64,000 nucleotides of DNA from Mugil cephalus (taxonomy: Eukaryota; Chordata; Actinopteri; Mugiliformes; Mugilidae): positions 15,465,501-15,529,500 of the forward strand of contig NC_061781.1 of NCBI RefSeq assembly GCF_022458985.1. The letters run 5' to 3'. Below, piece after piece: positions 1-11,344 of the stretch (the stretch's first letter is position 1; the number at the start of each line of letters is the position of its first letter). The notes beneath the pieces are model-generated. The model ran no database searches. It was not told the DNA's origin and saw nothing but the letters and a program-made list of their open reading frames with translations. The translations under genes were made by a program, and so were the position numbers.

Positions 1-1079
1 GCATTACTCTCGACCAAAGTCGTGGACTGCTGAAGCAGCAGGACAGCGTGCACCCCCGGCCGGATCCCTTGACATTACACCAGTAAAACGGTGTTGTCCA
101 CATAAAACTGCACAAGTCCCACTGGCCCCTAGAGGGAAAGTGGCCCCTCGTCCTCTTGAAGGAGAATGCATCAAAGTTACTTAAAGACTTTTTCAGTACC
201 TTAGACAATCACAAATAGCGGGCCCTTAACCTGTACTTAAAAGCATCCTTTAGCACATTACCCTCTTGGATATTAGCCACCTGCAGTTTCCCATTACGTG
301 TTACCTTATTCTGGGCGTTTAATAAAAGGAAATGTAAAGGCATGACTGAAACTGATCTAGGAGCTGGAAGCCAGACACATCGCTCTAAGTGCAGTGACAG
401 TATGTGATGTGAATCCCATCCCCATCATCTAAGATCTATTTGTAGATGCAACCGGGGTGTTTACGTCTTCTGAGGGTGGTGCAAAACTACAGTGTAAAAA
501 ATGGCGATTCTAATGGAAAACGCATTAGCGAGTTCCGGTGCTAATCCTCAAGAAGCACCTAAAAATGATGCCTGAATGCCCCAGTTGTTACCCACATCTT
601 GTAAGATGGCTTACAGATGTGTGGTTTTGTCGTTCTCTAAGGTCTTGCGGAGCTTTATTGGTACGGGGCTTTAATTTCCTTGCATTTTGCAAACCTCTCA
701 TTAATTGAGAGTATAATTGTAATCCTACAGAGCTCAGCGGGAAAACGTAAATTGGCCTTGTTTCAATTTGTTCACAGTGTGTAAAAGAAAATAGTTTCAT
801 TCAGTGACAGAAATCTCTCAAAATGGGATTTCCTTCCTCCTCGAGGGAACGTTTAAAAAAAATAAATTATTACACGTTTCATTATGATATAATAAAACTA
901 CATTTAGGCTGTTGACTTAAATGATTATCTTCATTTCAAAGCATGAAATAAAGGCCTTGTTCTCTTACTTGTATTTAGTTTGACTGAAACACCAGGCTAC
1001 AGATCAACACTGACATCTCCTGGTGAACCGAGCTCCCAGTGTCAACAAGGATATCGCTCTGTGATTGAAACACACTTAC
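1..1079. other. dnajc3 intron 4 (partial), no other feature seen
   Basis: AT-rich sequence following the splice donor at 1079 (GTAAGT on the minus strand). I looked for the next DNAJC3 TPR exon here and did not find it. Short open frames in this stretch have no recognisable similarity and are not called. Confidence 0.6.
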
Positions 1080-2847
1080 CACTTTCTTGAAGTCGCTCTC
1101 CGCTTCATCCAGCTTCCCCTGCTTTAGAAGGAGATTTCCTCTCTGTAGACGTGCCTGTTGACAGGAAAACAAACTTAGAGACTCGTGTGCTGACAGCACA
1201 GCTGTGCAGCCGAGAGAAACACTAACATACATAACTTTCAGTACACAAGTGAAAACAAACGCATTCAAACAGCTCTGCACTAAAACCTAGTCTCGTGAAG
1301 GTTATCACATTCGACATGTGTTTGAAATAACTGAAAAAGCTGTTGATTCAGCTACGTCTTCATTTAGGAGGCCACAATTTGTAGTGCTACAGAACTGCAT
1401 TGTGTCGTACTAACGCATTTCTATTATTTTGGCCGTCCCTTTTTAAACAGTGGGCTAAGTTAAACAGAAACACTTTAGGGTTTTATTCAGAGCAGTTTTA
1501 CAGCATCACAAAGTACAAAATGAACAGTCAGTTGAATTACCACGTGTCTTACGCTGTTTCAACACAAACTAAACAACGTGACAGTCACAAAAGAGGGTTT
1601 TAGTGCAGGAATGTTATACGAGAATGCATTTGTTTTTCACTAGTGTATGTGTAAGAGGAAAACATTCCTGCAGAAAGTTACCAATACACATCAGAAACTG
1701 TGACAACTACTTACTTCTTTTTTTTTTTTTTAATCTCAAACACTGGTTAAAAATAAATCAGACGTAATTATAATTGTGGGTCAAAATGTTTTGTTATGAT
1801 ATTGTTTGTTTTGATATTGTCTGAGTTTGTAATTGTCCATCGTATGACTCATTTTAAGTATGTGCCGTGGGACTACGACTGAAAATTAGCATTTGTGCTA
1901 AATCGGCTCATTTACACTGGTGCCTAGATGAAATAATGCTTTTGTGTATTGGTACATAGCAGCTTCCTCCATCTTATTTGTACAGTCGTGTCTCGCAATC
2001 TTATCAAACGCACGAGCTGTGAAACCATTTTAAACCCAGTGTAGAAACTCACAGCTGTGAAGTCTGGTTTGAGTTCAATGACTCTGCTCAGGTCTGGCAG
2101 GGCAGACTTTGACTTCCCCATGGCCAGGAACACCGTGGCTCTCCTGTAGTATGCCATGTAGTTCTTGGGATCCCCATCTGAGGGAATGACAGATGCAACA
2201 TTACTAAACCTATTTTTGAAGTGCACATGGTGTTGTTAAAGCCCAGTCAGCGTTTATCTTGTCCCCGTCACTCACCCACAGCAGCATGGAAATGAGAGAG
2301 GGCATCGGCTAGCTGTCCAGCTGCTAGCAGTTTCTTCCCCATCTCCATGTGATTGTCCACACTCCCATCCTTGCCACATTTCACCCCTGCAAAACACACA
2401 CAGTACTGACGCATCCCGGCATGATACAAACACAAGACGGACAGTTTAAACGTATGTGTTTACGTTAACAATAAACAAGGAGCGAATGAACGTCTGCACT
2501 AAGTTATGTTCGCTAATGTCCCCACATGATGTCCGTTCAGTTTTTATTCGACTGTACGTTCAAATAAAGTCACTTCATAAAGTAAAACTAATAAAAGTAA
2601 AACTAAATACATAAATAGCTGTTTACCTAGCTTAACGTTAGCAAGCACTGATAGCCACTTAGCTACAGCCAACGTCGTCCCTCCCTTACATTATGGATAC
2701 GTCAGTTTTGACAGCGATAAGAAACTACAAGTCAAAGAGCAAAGTACAGGTAGTCAGCTTCTTACCTTCATATTTCATATCAATCAAAACAAGGACATAC
2801 GGGATGTAAGTCAGTATCTTGTGAGCTACGTGCTCAGCAGAAACCAT
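1080..2847 (-). CDS. dnajc3: DnaJ homolog subfamily C member 3 (p58IPK), N-terminal part, exons 1-4
   Basis: Four coding exons read on the minus strand: 2766-2847 (start ATG at 2847), 2276-2386, 2053-2177 and 1080-1154. All have GT/AG borders and join in frame to 131 codons. Exon 1 encodes a short hydrophobic N-terminus (MVSAEHVAHK..YIPYVLVLID), fitting the ER signal sequence. Exons 2-4 encode the first TPR repeats: MEMGKKLLAAGQLADALSHF, then AYYRRATVFLAMGKSKSALP, then ARLQRGNLLLKQGKLDEAES, which are strongly DNAJC3-like. The family protein is an ER-lumenal co-chaperone of BiP induced by the unfolded protein response; an inhibitory role on PERK/PKR is also described. The later TPRs and the C-terminal J domain lie beyond the left edge. 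Exon 4 ends at 1080, and bases 1-1079 look like intron. Identification is secure. Which teleost paralogue this is cannot be told. Confidence 0.93.
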
Positions 2848-3034
2848 GGTTGAGTTTGGATCTCCCTGGTCTTCTCTCGTTGCTTCCCAAACGACGCGTC
2901 AGCTAGCTTGGGGCCGTTTTAAACGAAGTCTCCTTTAACTTTCTGCTGTCCCATGTGTTGACACAAGCCCTCCTGCCTGCATCGCTTGTCTTTTTCACGG
3001 CCACAGCGCAGTAGCGAAACGAAACGCGACCGGT

Positions 3035-3053
3035 CGTGGGTGACTGTGATTGG
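3035..3053 (-). promoter_or_regulatory. dnajc3: ER stress response element (ERSE) upstream of dnajc3
   Basis: On the minus strand (the sense of dnajc3) the sequence reads CCAAT, nine bases (CACAGTCAC), then CCACG. This is an exact match to the 19-bp ERSE consensus CCAAT-N9-CCACG, which binds NF-Y plus ATF6 or XBP1. It lies about 190 bp upstream of the start codon, in a GC-rich stretch with a GC box (CCCCGCCC, 3072-3079). DNAJC3 is a known unfolded-protein-response target, so position, orientation and function agree. Binding itself is inferred. Confidence 0.85.
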
Positions 3054-3282
3054 TGGGCACGTAGGGAAAGGCCCCGCCCACATCCACTGGTTCAACGGAG
3101 AGGAGCCACGGCAGCACAGCTCAGCGCGGCAGGGTCAGGCCGAGGACGAGGGCGAGGAGGACTTATCTCGTGGAGGCACAACACGAGACACCTCACATTT
3201 GGAGGCGATAAGAATTATATGGAAGAATATTAGGGCCACACACTTCCATGAGGAAAAAATACGGGAGGAGGTAGATTTTTTT

Positions 3283-3505
3283 TCGAGAAAAAAGTCGAAA
3301 TACTATCTCAAAAATAAAGTTGACATGTCGAGAAAAAAGTCGAATAGTCGAGGATAAAGTCGAATAGTCGAGGAAAAAAGTCGAATATTCGAGAAAAAAG
3401 TCGAAATTTCGAGAATATAAGTCGAAATACAATGTCAGGAAAAAGTGGAAACGTTGAGAAAAAAAAAAGTCGGAACAGTCGAGAAAAAAGTCGAAATACA
3501 AACCA
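3283..3505. repeat. Minisatellite of GAGAAAAAAGTCGAA-type units
   Basis: About a dozen imperfect copies of a 14-19 bp unit, TCGAGAAAAAAGTCGAAAT and variants such as TCGAGGATAAAGTCGAATAG. The A-tract length varies and the strongly recurring core is AAGTCGAA. It sits just inside the left terminus of the surrounding inverted-repeat element, so it was probably carried or expanded there. Confidence 0.75.
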
Positions 3506-3890
3506 GCGGTACTATCTGTGCTCGTGGGGAACGTGAGGTCAAGATAGACAAACTGTGTGTCCTTGTTGGGACCCAGAGGGAGTGGCCATGAACAGTGTTT
3601 TGTGTTTTATCTGCATACGACTTCCTGGTAACTCTGGCTTGCGGACTCTATGGGTGGATAAGGACACGTTCCTGTGTTGGGTTTAGATCCCTCTCCTAGT
3701 GGACAAGCTGGAGAAGTGTGTGACAAGATGAAGGCCGCTTTTGCAATGCAACATTCCAATATGATATGACTGAAAAAATAATCGCAATATAATTTTATAT
3801 TCTTAATTCATATTCATTATTAATCATGCCCTAATACTTTACCGTATGGTAGGCTACCGCCGGCTTGAATGTAGACTTCTCGACATTGTT

Positions 3891-4590
3891 GGTGTGTTCC
3901 ATTTGACTCTGAAGTCGGAATTCCAGAGTTCTGAGTTGGAATTTTCAACTAGAACGCTTCCCGAAGTTGTATTTTCTACTCAGAAAGTCGTAGAGTCCTC
4001 CGTACCCCTTGAGTTGGGTTTCCAAAATGGCTGCCCTGTGTGCAAACAATAGTTAGAAGCTCTAGTAATATTCCGTTTATTAGCCCTTCTGATTAGTTTT
4101 TGTTGCATTAAATTGGTCGTACAGACAGTATTTGTCCACATACATATGTTGAAATGCTGTTACAGTGTAATTTAAGTTTTTTCGTGTGTCATATAGGAAC
4201 TACAAGCCCATGTTGCGCTAACAATTGCCCAAAACAACAGTCTGGTAAAACCAAAACAGTACAAAACACTGTGGTTTCGGTCTTGTAAATTTCATCTCTG
4301 TAAATAGTTCTAGTAAAAAAAAAACTCATGAGTTGGTTAAAGTTATCTGTTTGATTTACAATTTGTACATCTTCAATAGCCTAAATTTTGTTTAACATAG
4401 CAGTAATATAAAGATTTATTTTTTAAAAAAAACTTTAATTTCACTCTGCACTCAAAAAATGTATTCGGACAAGGCAAGCGCTTTCATGGACACGGCCATC
4501 TAGTTTTATGACTTCTGTGACTGGAATGCCGATAACTCAGGCGTCATTCCCAGTGCCGAATTCCGCCCTCCGAGGTAAATGGAACGCACC
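3891..4590. mobile_element. Nested 700-bp inverted-repeat unit inside the composite element
   Basis: It starts GGTGTGTTCCATTTGACTC and ends with the reverse complement of GGTGCGTTCCATTTACCTC, giving imperfect terminal inverted repeats of about 16-30 bp. The flanks, roughly 3806-3890 and 4595-4680, are direct repeats of about 85 bp (core CCTAATACTTT, CGTATGGTAGGC, GACATTGT). There is no coding capacity. It looks like a non-autonomous DNA transposon, but no simple short target duplication is evident. Confidence 0.5.
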
Positions 4591-4768
4591 ATAATATTCA
4601 TTATTAATTAAGCCCTAATACTTTTTCGTATGGTAGGCCACCATCGGTTTGAAGGTCGACTTTTTTTCTTGACATTGTATTTCAACTTTGGTCTTCACAT
4701 TGTTTTTCAAGGTGCATAATGAAAAACAAATCTACCTCCTCTCATTTTTTTCCTCATGGGTGGCCCTA

Positions 4769-6441
4769 CTACTCTTCTGTACAATCCTCTACTATGTTAA
4801 TCCTTAATATTTAAACTGGATATGAGTACTGTGTATGGAGCAGACATGAGTGACAGAAAAGTCAGAACAAGCAAAGGCTTCGCGTAGAACTATAATGTTG
4901 CAGCTGCTCCAGAAGGAGGTCCTTTATGAAGCCTACGACACATTCTATTTATAACTATGGTTAAGTCAATATGAATCGTCAGCATTATTAATTCTGTTTC
5001 CATGTACAGCATGCACAATTGAATGTGCAGTAAAGTCCACATGTATTTGAACGCCACTGACACAGTTATTTATTAGCACACAACCCAGAGATTGATTGAA
5101 TGACCCTCTGCTAATTACTTTGAGGGGTAATTAGCTGTGGCCTACTGATTAGAGTAACACAGTTTGTAATAAATTATGTAAGAACTAACTGTCACTTTAC
5201 TCTGTTGTATGCATCTGTGTCAAAAACATCCACATTTTGCAAAGTCTTGTATGCAATAACCAACCTACTACTAAACTTAAAAAATCGGATTAAAAAAAAA
5301 AAGTTTATTTTTCTAAAACACAAAGGCAGGTATAAATAAAGTTAATCAATAGCAACACTACACTATTACTCACAACCATCTCAGTAACTAAAGCATAAAT
5401 GTAGTAATCTAATAAATAAATAAATCCCATTGTGACTTAAGGTTAAAACCAACCAGCACTGCTTTCATGATAACATACCATACATCCTGCCTATTACTTT
5501 CAATAAACTATAATGCTCAAACATTTTAACAGTTTCTTTAATAGACGGACGTTTTTCTTTTGCTAGCTAGCAGCCTTTGTCAGCTCAACTATCAGGCTGT
5601 ACAGCTCAGCTCAGGACAACGTTGTGTTTCAACATATTTTTCCACATTGTGTTTCCCCATATTTTCATGTATCAGCTGTCACTAGGTCCGAAGCAGATGT
5701 TTAACCCAGCAGCTAGGTTGCTGAATTCAAAATAACCCAGAAAAAGAGAACAGTAAAGATGCAACCCAGCATTTGGGTAGAAAAAAAAGAACCCAGCTTT
5801 TTTTAATAAGTTGAACATTCACAGACAATTCAGCAGCATTGTGAAAGGAAGAGGCCTCCTTGGTCTCAGTGACAAGAACAGGCTGTTAAGTTTCAGTACA
5901 CGAAGTTACTGGCCTCCGGGTAACTGGACACATTTTCTGACAGCACAAAACACTGACATTCTTAAGGATTGATAGTACATTCTCACCTAAAAGTTAGTTC
6001 ATGCATTAGTTCCCATCATATTGTTTTTGCACAATCTATGCTCAACTGCTGTCGCACACGATTAATAAATCTGATTTGATGGACAAATCATATACATTCT
6101 TGTCATAATTTGTAAATAATGTATTTTAATTTCTATACAGCAAAGACAAAAAATACACAAAAGCCTTCACATACATTTGAAAAAAGGCACATTACAAGGA
6201 CATTTCAACTTGTGGCACTCAGCTCTCAGAAGTAGTTTGAAGTAGTAGAATTTCTGTGAATTATACTTTGCATGATATTGATAAATGATATATATATTAT
6301 ATGGATAAGCACTGTAACTCATGCCACAGCAAGTCAGAAAGTCTTTTGCAGAGGCAAGTATTAAAACTCCAGTATGGACCTGATGACACTAAAATCGCTC
6401 AAACACAGGAAAAAAAACTCCTTTCCAGCTTTGAAGATGAT
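4769..6441. other. Intergenic, dnajc3 upstream side to claudin 3' end
   Basis: AT-rich sequence with no supportable gene. It contains an AACCCAGC-type interspersed repeat patch near 5702-5801 and, at its right end, the probable 3' UTR of the first claudin gene. An ATTAAA signal on the minus strand lies at 6125-6130, about 310 bp past the stop. DZIP1, expected between dnajc3 and cldn10 by human order, is not here. Confidence 0.6.
5702..5801. repeat. AACCCAGC-motif repeat patch
   Basis: Several direct and inverted copies of ACCCAGC / TTTGGGT-like words occur within 100 bp. They resemble low-complexity termini of teleost interspersed repeats. The family is not identified. Confidence 0.35.
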
Positions 6442-7598
6442 TCACACGTATCCTTTAGAAGCTGTCGTCCTGGTGGTGTTGGTGATTACAGAGATGCCGC
6501 TGGCCCGGCTGCCGCTGGTGATCCTCGATATTCTGCTCTTGTTGGTCTCTGTGCGAGCCAAAGACACAACGCTCTTTTTTGCTGAAACAGCCGTGTAGGC
6601 ATCGGGGAGCCGGCGGGGATAGTACTTCTTTGAGCTGTGAGGGTTTTAAAATCGAGACAGTTATATTTTTTTTCTGTCGCTGGAGGAGGTTAAATACTTG
6701 AAAGTGAATGATTTAGTGGCAACATTTTTACCTTGAGTGGAATCCTTCCCTCCCTGCAAAGATACTGTAAATAAGGCCTCCAACCACCAGTAAGGTGGAG
6801 CCCCCCCAGCCGACAAAGACGCCAACGCCTATTTCAAACCTGACGATAAATATAATACTCATGAAGGCGGAGTTCTTTTCTTCTTTTATCACAGAATAAT
6901 GATGCATTTAAAAAAGCACATGTTTAATGTACATACTTCTGAGCTCTGAAGTTGGGGTCTTGAAATTCAGCTCTGATTTTGTTTCCGTAATAGGAGAAAG
7001 CAACCATAGCACACATGCCTGAAAGAACATGCACACACATATATATTTAAAGATGAATCATGATGCAGTGTGGCTTTTTTTTTTTTTCCAAACACATCCT
7101 GGTCTTACCTCCTATGAGGTAGTTCATCCCTCCAGCAAAGGTCACTCTTGCATTAGCAATCTCAGACCCCCCAATCTTAGTGCACTTCATTCCCACTAAG
7201 ACCAAAATTGATCCGAAGAAAGAAAGGATGATACAGATGATGATGAGAGCCCGGCACATGTGAATGTCCCCTGTCCAAAAGCAGCAAAAAAAAAAAAACA
7301 ATGTACATCACTAAAAGATACAGTTGAAGGTATTAAGATAGACAGATGTAAATGAATGTTACTTACAGTTCAGCGCAAGCATTGATGGAATCCCCTTGCA
7401 GTCAGAGACACCGGTTGAATCAGATATACAGTCTTTCCACAGGTTGGAGAAGTAGTTTGACGTCGTCAGGACTATGCTGTCCACTTCGGACCACGTCCAG
7501 ATCTCTGTGGGCATCGTGGAGCAGACGAGGATCCATCCAGACACGCAGACCACGAAGCAGCCGATCTCCATGTACATCACCACCGTCCTGTAACCCAT
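6442..7598 (-). CDS. Claudin-10-like protein, gene 1 of the cluster (complete, 258 aa)
   Basis: Five exons on the minus strand: 7367-7598, 7109-7270, 6937-7018, 6732-6839 and 6442-6634. They total 777 nt with consistent phases, giving 258 aa. Claudins are four-pass tight-junction proteins that set paracellular ion permeability. The first extracellular loop has the claudin signature W..NLW..C..C (SNLWKDCISDSTGVSDCKG). Exon 2 carries the second membrane segment and [10 protein letters not shown], a claudin-10 hallmark. Later exons give membrane segments 3 and 4 and a basic, Ser/Thr-rich tail ending in GYV, a PDZ-type end for ZO proteins. Start: the first ATG, in a good context (AAGCATGG); ATGs at codons 8 and 10 are alternatives. 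Exon lengths nearly match gene 2, pointing to tandem duplication. Ion selectivity cannot be read directly. Confidence 0.9.
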
Positions 7599-8335
7599 GC
7601 TTGCCTCGGAGCTCGGCCGCGAAATGAGACGAAAGGCGAGTCTGAGCTGCTAAATGCAAACGGAGTGTGCCCGGCGCCGTCTGCTCTGGACTCCGTCCTC
7701 AGCGGCTGCATGCAGGTGGAAAAACTCAACGCACACACGAGGACAGGACACGTTTGTGTACATCATCACATGTTTTGCCTCGGACTGTGTTTCCTGTGTT
7801 TTGTAAAGTTCACCCGGGTTGTTTGTTGTTGGTGGAGGTGCCCAGGCCAGAGTGGATTCAGCTTTGCTTACCATTTACCCTGAAGTTAGATGCAATTGGC
7901 ACTCACACATTACACAATGATGACATTAACCAAAGCGAGTCTCCCGTATTTTTGTTAAATATTTTGTACTGGTGCTACAGTCTCTGTATTTACTGAAGGA
8001 CTGAAACACTCACATTGATAGGTAAAAAGTCTTTTAATTATCAGTTTACAGGTCATTATCATTGGTATTGCAGTATCGCAGTGCAGTGCAATCTTAAATC
8101 TGATACATACTTTGGTTAAATCATGCAACATACATCCATTAAGAGTAAACACAAGACAGTTTCATACAGAGTCTAACATGTTGTACAAAAAAAAAAGAAA
8201 AAAAAAACATGACAAAGGCAACAGCAACACAAAAAAAGCATTTTCGTACAATCTACAGTGTGAACTATGGCGATTCTACAGATTTGGAGACATTACGTCC
8301 GGCTGTATTAAAATATCACAAGAAGATTTCGGTTT
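7599..8335. other. Spacer between claudin genes 1 and 2
   Basis: About 740 bp holding the promoter and 5' UTR of gene 1 on the left and the 3' UTR of gene 2 on the right. An ATTAAA signal on the minus strand lies at 8033-8038, roughly 300 bp past the gene 2 stop. Overlapping short frames here are not supported as genes. Confidence 0.5.
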
Positions 8336-10190
8336 CTACACAAATGCATCTCTTTCTGAAATATTCGTTGGCGTTGCCTGGGACAGCTTTGATATCTTGG
8401 AGCTGCTGGATCCCCCTGATAAATAAGAGCCGTACAGCCCGGAGGGTCCGTAGTATCCGGTGTAAAGGGTTCTTCCTCTTGAGGCAGGGGCCATGTATGT
8501 GCCTCCTCCATAGATTTCCGCCACGTTACTGTAAAACCAAAAACATTGACAATGTCAAAAGAAAAAAATGGTTAAAAAAAAAAAAAGATGGGTAAAGATG
8601 TTTGACTTAAATACCTTTCACGGCACATTACTCGGAAGACTGTCACAGCATAAAGCAGAGCCCCCAACATGATTAAAAAGCTTCCCACCAATCCTAGAAA
8701 TAGGGGAGGACCTAAGTCATACCTGGAATAAATTAAAGTTAAAGAAAAAAGTTAATAACACAATGTAAATACAAATACATGGATATGGTTTGTTCTGCAT
8801 TTCACAGTGAAATGCAATAATTAATTAACTGTACCGTAAGACTCCTGGCCCCACACTCTGAGCAAAGGTTGTTCTGGCAACTCTGTTGATGTATAAGCAG
8901 TAGGCAGCGATGTCTGACACACCTGTGTGCAGAGGTTTCGTTGAAACCGAGGTATAAATGAGGGCAAAACACTTCCGTCATTTACAGACACAAACACGGC
9001 TCAGGTTCTGAACTCACCGCCAGCCAAGTGAAACACCGCTCCGCTAAAGAGCAGCTTGTCTTTGGTTTTTTCGGCTCCGCCGATGAAAGTGCACTCCATC
9101 CCAACAAAGCAAAGCACCACGGCGACGAATCCGAGGGTCACACCGCACATCAGCAGTCCCCTCACCCCCTGGATGTAAGCTGTAAGACACAGAAAGAGTT
9201 CAGGGATGAGAAATTGAGAAATGAGTTGTTGAAAAGGTTAATTTTCCAGAAAATAGTTGTATTTACTTCTATCTACAATCGAGTCAGTCATGTTAAACAG
9301 CCAGAAACTGAATATTTATAAGGTTTCTAACCAACAGTATTGTCATTGTGTTGCTTGGATGTCAAAATAATAGATGCACATTACAATTCAACATGGAAAT
9401 ACTTCCTTAAGCTTAAGGTTTCCTTTGCAAAAAATGACATATTGAACACCCAGGTACATTTATCCAACAACATATGATAAATAAAGATATATAATTCTGT
9501 ATGAACAGCCTTCAGATTGAGATGCAATAAAGGTAAAGTGACGTTAAAGTGTGTTTGCTTCCAGTGCAGCAGCAACGGAAATAACTTTGTAACGTTAAAC
9601 ATTAATTGCTTAAACGAAGTAATAAAGTCAGCTGACTGATGTAGCTGTATCATTTATATAGAGATATAAACCCCAAAGGTAATGTGCAACCGCAAGCTAA
9701 TGGTCACATCAGGCCATGTAAAGCTGCCGTTGCAAAAGAGTTTTATAGGCAGGTGTATGAATAGGAAATGTATTTTATAGCTTGTACATTAAAACTTTTA
9801 ATTTCCAAGAAATGTCATTCAGTTTAAGCGGAGGTCTAACTAAACACAAACAGAAATGCGCCTTTCTTCCAGGCTGAAAGACCAACCGAGAGTATTACTA
9901 TCGCGTGAACCTTGTTATATTGTGTAGAAACATCATTTCTGAGGTGTGTACAACATACGAGTGACAGTCCAGAGCACTGGGAAGTCCCTGCAGTTGGTGA
10001 CAGCGGTGGAGTCAGTGAAACAGTCCTTCCACAGGTTGGACCAGTACCAGGCCACCCTGATGATGAAGGAGCCTCCTTGTCCTCCGAGCTGGGTGATCCT
10101 CCAGTAGTCCATCGCCAAGGTGCACAGCACGAACAGCCATCCCAGTGACGAGATCAAGAAGCCGAATACTTGGATCAGGCGTTTCCTCAT
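8336..10190 (-). CDS. Claudin-10-like protein, gene 2 of the cluster (complete, 260 aa)
   Basis: Exons on the minus strand: 9959-10190, 9018-9179, 8835-8922, 8615-8722 and 8336-8528. They total 783 nt, giving 260 aa. Exon 1 starts MRKRLIQVFGFLISSLGW and has the claudin loop signature (YWSNLWKDCFTDSTAVTNC). Exon 2 has YIQGVRGLLM, a membrane segment, then GMECTFIGGA in place of the usual GMKCTKIGG. The last exon encodes a Gly/Tyr/Ser-rich tail ending DAFV, a PDZ-type terminus. The chosen ATG at 10190 is the first in frame; the frame is open further upstream but without an ATG. Exons 1, 2, 4 and 5 are exactly as long as in gene 1 (232, 162, 108, 193 nt) and exon 3 is 6 nt longer. Sequence divergence suggests an old duplicate. 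The protein should be a tight-junction pore former; ion preference is unknown. Confidence 0.88.
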
Positions 10191-10902
10191 TGCTGGGATT
10201 CGAGAAACCTGCCAGCGCAGCGTCAACCGATCAAAATCCAGTAACTAACACTTAGCTTCTGCTCAGCTTCTCCTTACTGGTGACCGGGGTGGCTGTGTGT
10301 CTGTGCCTTCGGTGTTGATCAGGGATCTGAACCATTGCGTGAGGTGTTTACTGTAAACACTCTGGAGTGTGCCTCCCGCTTCGGACATGTCACACTGCTT
10401 CTAGCTGCTTTCTCAAGTTGCTGCCTCACTTATGTCCACGGGTATACTGCGAGAACACATTCAGCATGCATTTAGTAGGAAAGAGGATAGGTATGTGGAA
10501 AACAAATAAGAGGGGCCAGAATGCAAGGCAAACACAGACAAGAACATCTCTTAAAATAAAAAAAAAATCTAAATCTACTATGGGAACACATTTGTTATAA
10601 CTGTCTGTGTGGTACTATGCTCCCTCCCTGACCGCAGGGGTTGCTGTGTTTCATTTTTTGTTTGTTTATTTGCTTGTTTCAGCTTCCTGTACACCAGCCA
10701 GTGATTGGAGGAGACCAGTTGAATGGGATTTTAAAAGTATTTTATTTGATATTGGCTTGGTAGTTGGTTTGTATGTTGTTTTGACCATGTTCAACCTGAA
10801 GATATAGATGAATGATAGAATGAACTATCAATCATGTGCAAAGGACGACTCTTGCTTGTCTTTTTAAGAGGATGAAAACACTGCCCTCTGCTGCTCTGCT
10901 GG

Positions 10903-11281
10903 ACCATTGACAGAACAAGTAAATGACATTGACCATCTTGTGACAATTCAATGCTGGGAAACTGTTAGACCTGGTATTCATCTTAGAACATAGCACCCAC
11001 CCAGACCAGATCAGGCACCCCCACCCATAGCAATGACACTCCTTGATGGCAGCAGCCCCACAACTGAAAAAACAGCACAGGGAGTTGACCTGGCCTCCAA
11101 ATCACTCGGTCCCAAACTGATCATGTATCTGTGGGATGCACTGGAACAAGCCATAGGACCGTTGGGTCTTGTAGGTTGTCATCAGACACCACAGGACACC
11201 CTCAGTAGACCCTTTCTCTGATGAGTCAGAGCTGTTTTGGAGGCACAAGGGAGGTGGTCATAATGTTATGCCTGACTGGTG
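10903..11281 (+). mobile_element. Fragment of a dispersed TIR element (family copy 1)
   Basis: Shares long blocks with the element at 52013-52579: CTGGGAAACT, TAGCACCCACC, GTTGACCT.GCCTCCAAA, GGATGCACTGGAACAAGCC, GACACCACAGGAC, and the terminal GGTCATAATGTTATGCCTGA. The right terminus is intact and the left terminus is degraded. Confidence 0.65.
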
Positions 11282-11338
11282 CAACATAATTGCCCGATAA
11301 AACATGAAACCACCAAACAGGATCTGCTCCATCTTCAC

Positions 11339-11344
11339 TTTATT
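11339..11344 (-). terminator. cldn10: Candidate poly(A) signal of cldn10
   Basis: AATAAA on the minus strand, about 630 bp past the cldn10 stop. It is the clearest signal before the next claudin gene. Confidence 0.4.

Larger units (their letters stand above)
3231..4768. mobile_element. Composite non-autonomous element with terminal inverted repeats flanked by TA
   Basis: The left end from 3233 (GGGCCACACACTTCCATGAG) and the reverse complement of the right end at 4766 (GGGCCACCCATGAGG) match over about 50 bp. Both continue into a shared GGAGGAGGTAGATTT block. TA dinucleotides flank both ends (3231-3232 and 4767-4768), as for mariner-type target duplications. No transposase frame is visible. 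Inside are a GTCGAA minisatellite and a second inverted-repeat unit. Superfamily assignment is uncertain. Confidence 0.6.

Noticed and set aside
2986..3357. Open frame on the plus strand upstream of dnajc3
   Set aside because: It overlaps the dnajc3 promoter, the ERSE and the minisatellite; the C-terminal part translates the repeat. Not a gene.
10607..10807. 66-codon hydrophobic frame between claudin genes
   Set aside because: It looks membrane-like but has no homology, no conserved start context, and adjoins repeat sequence.
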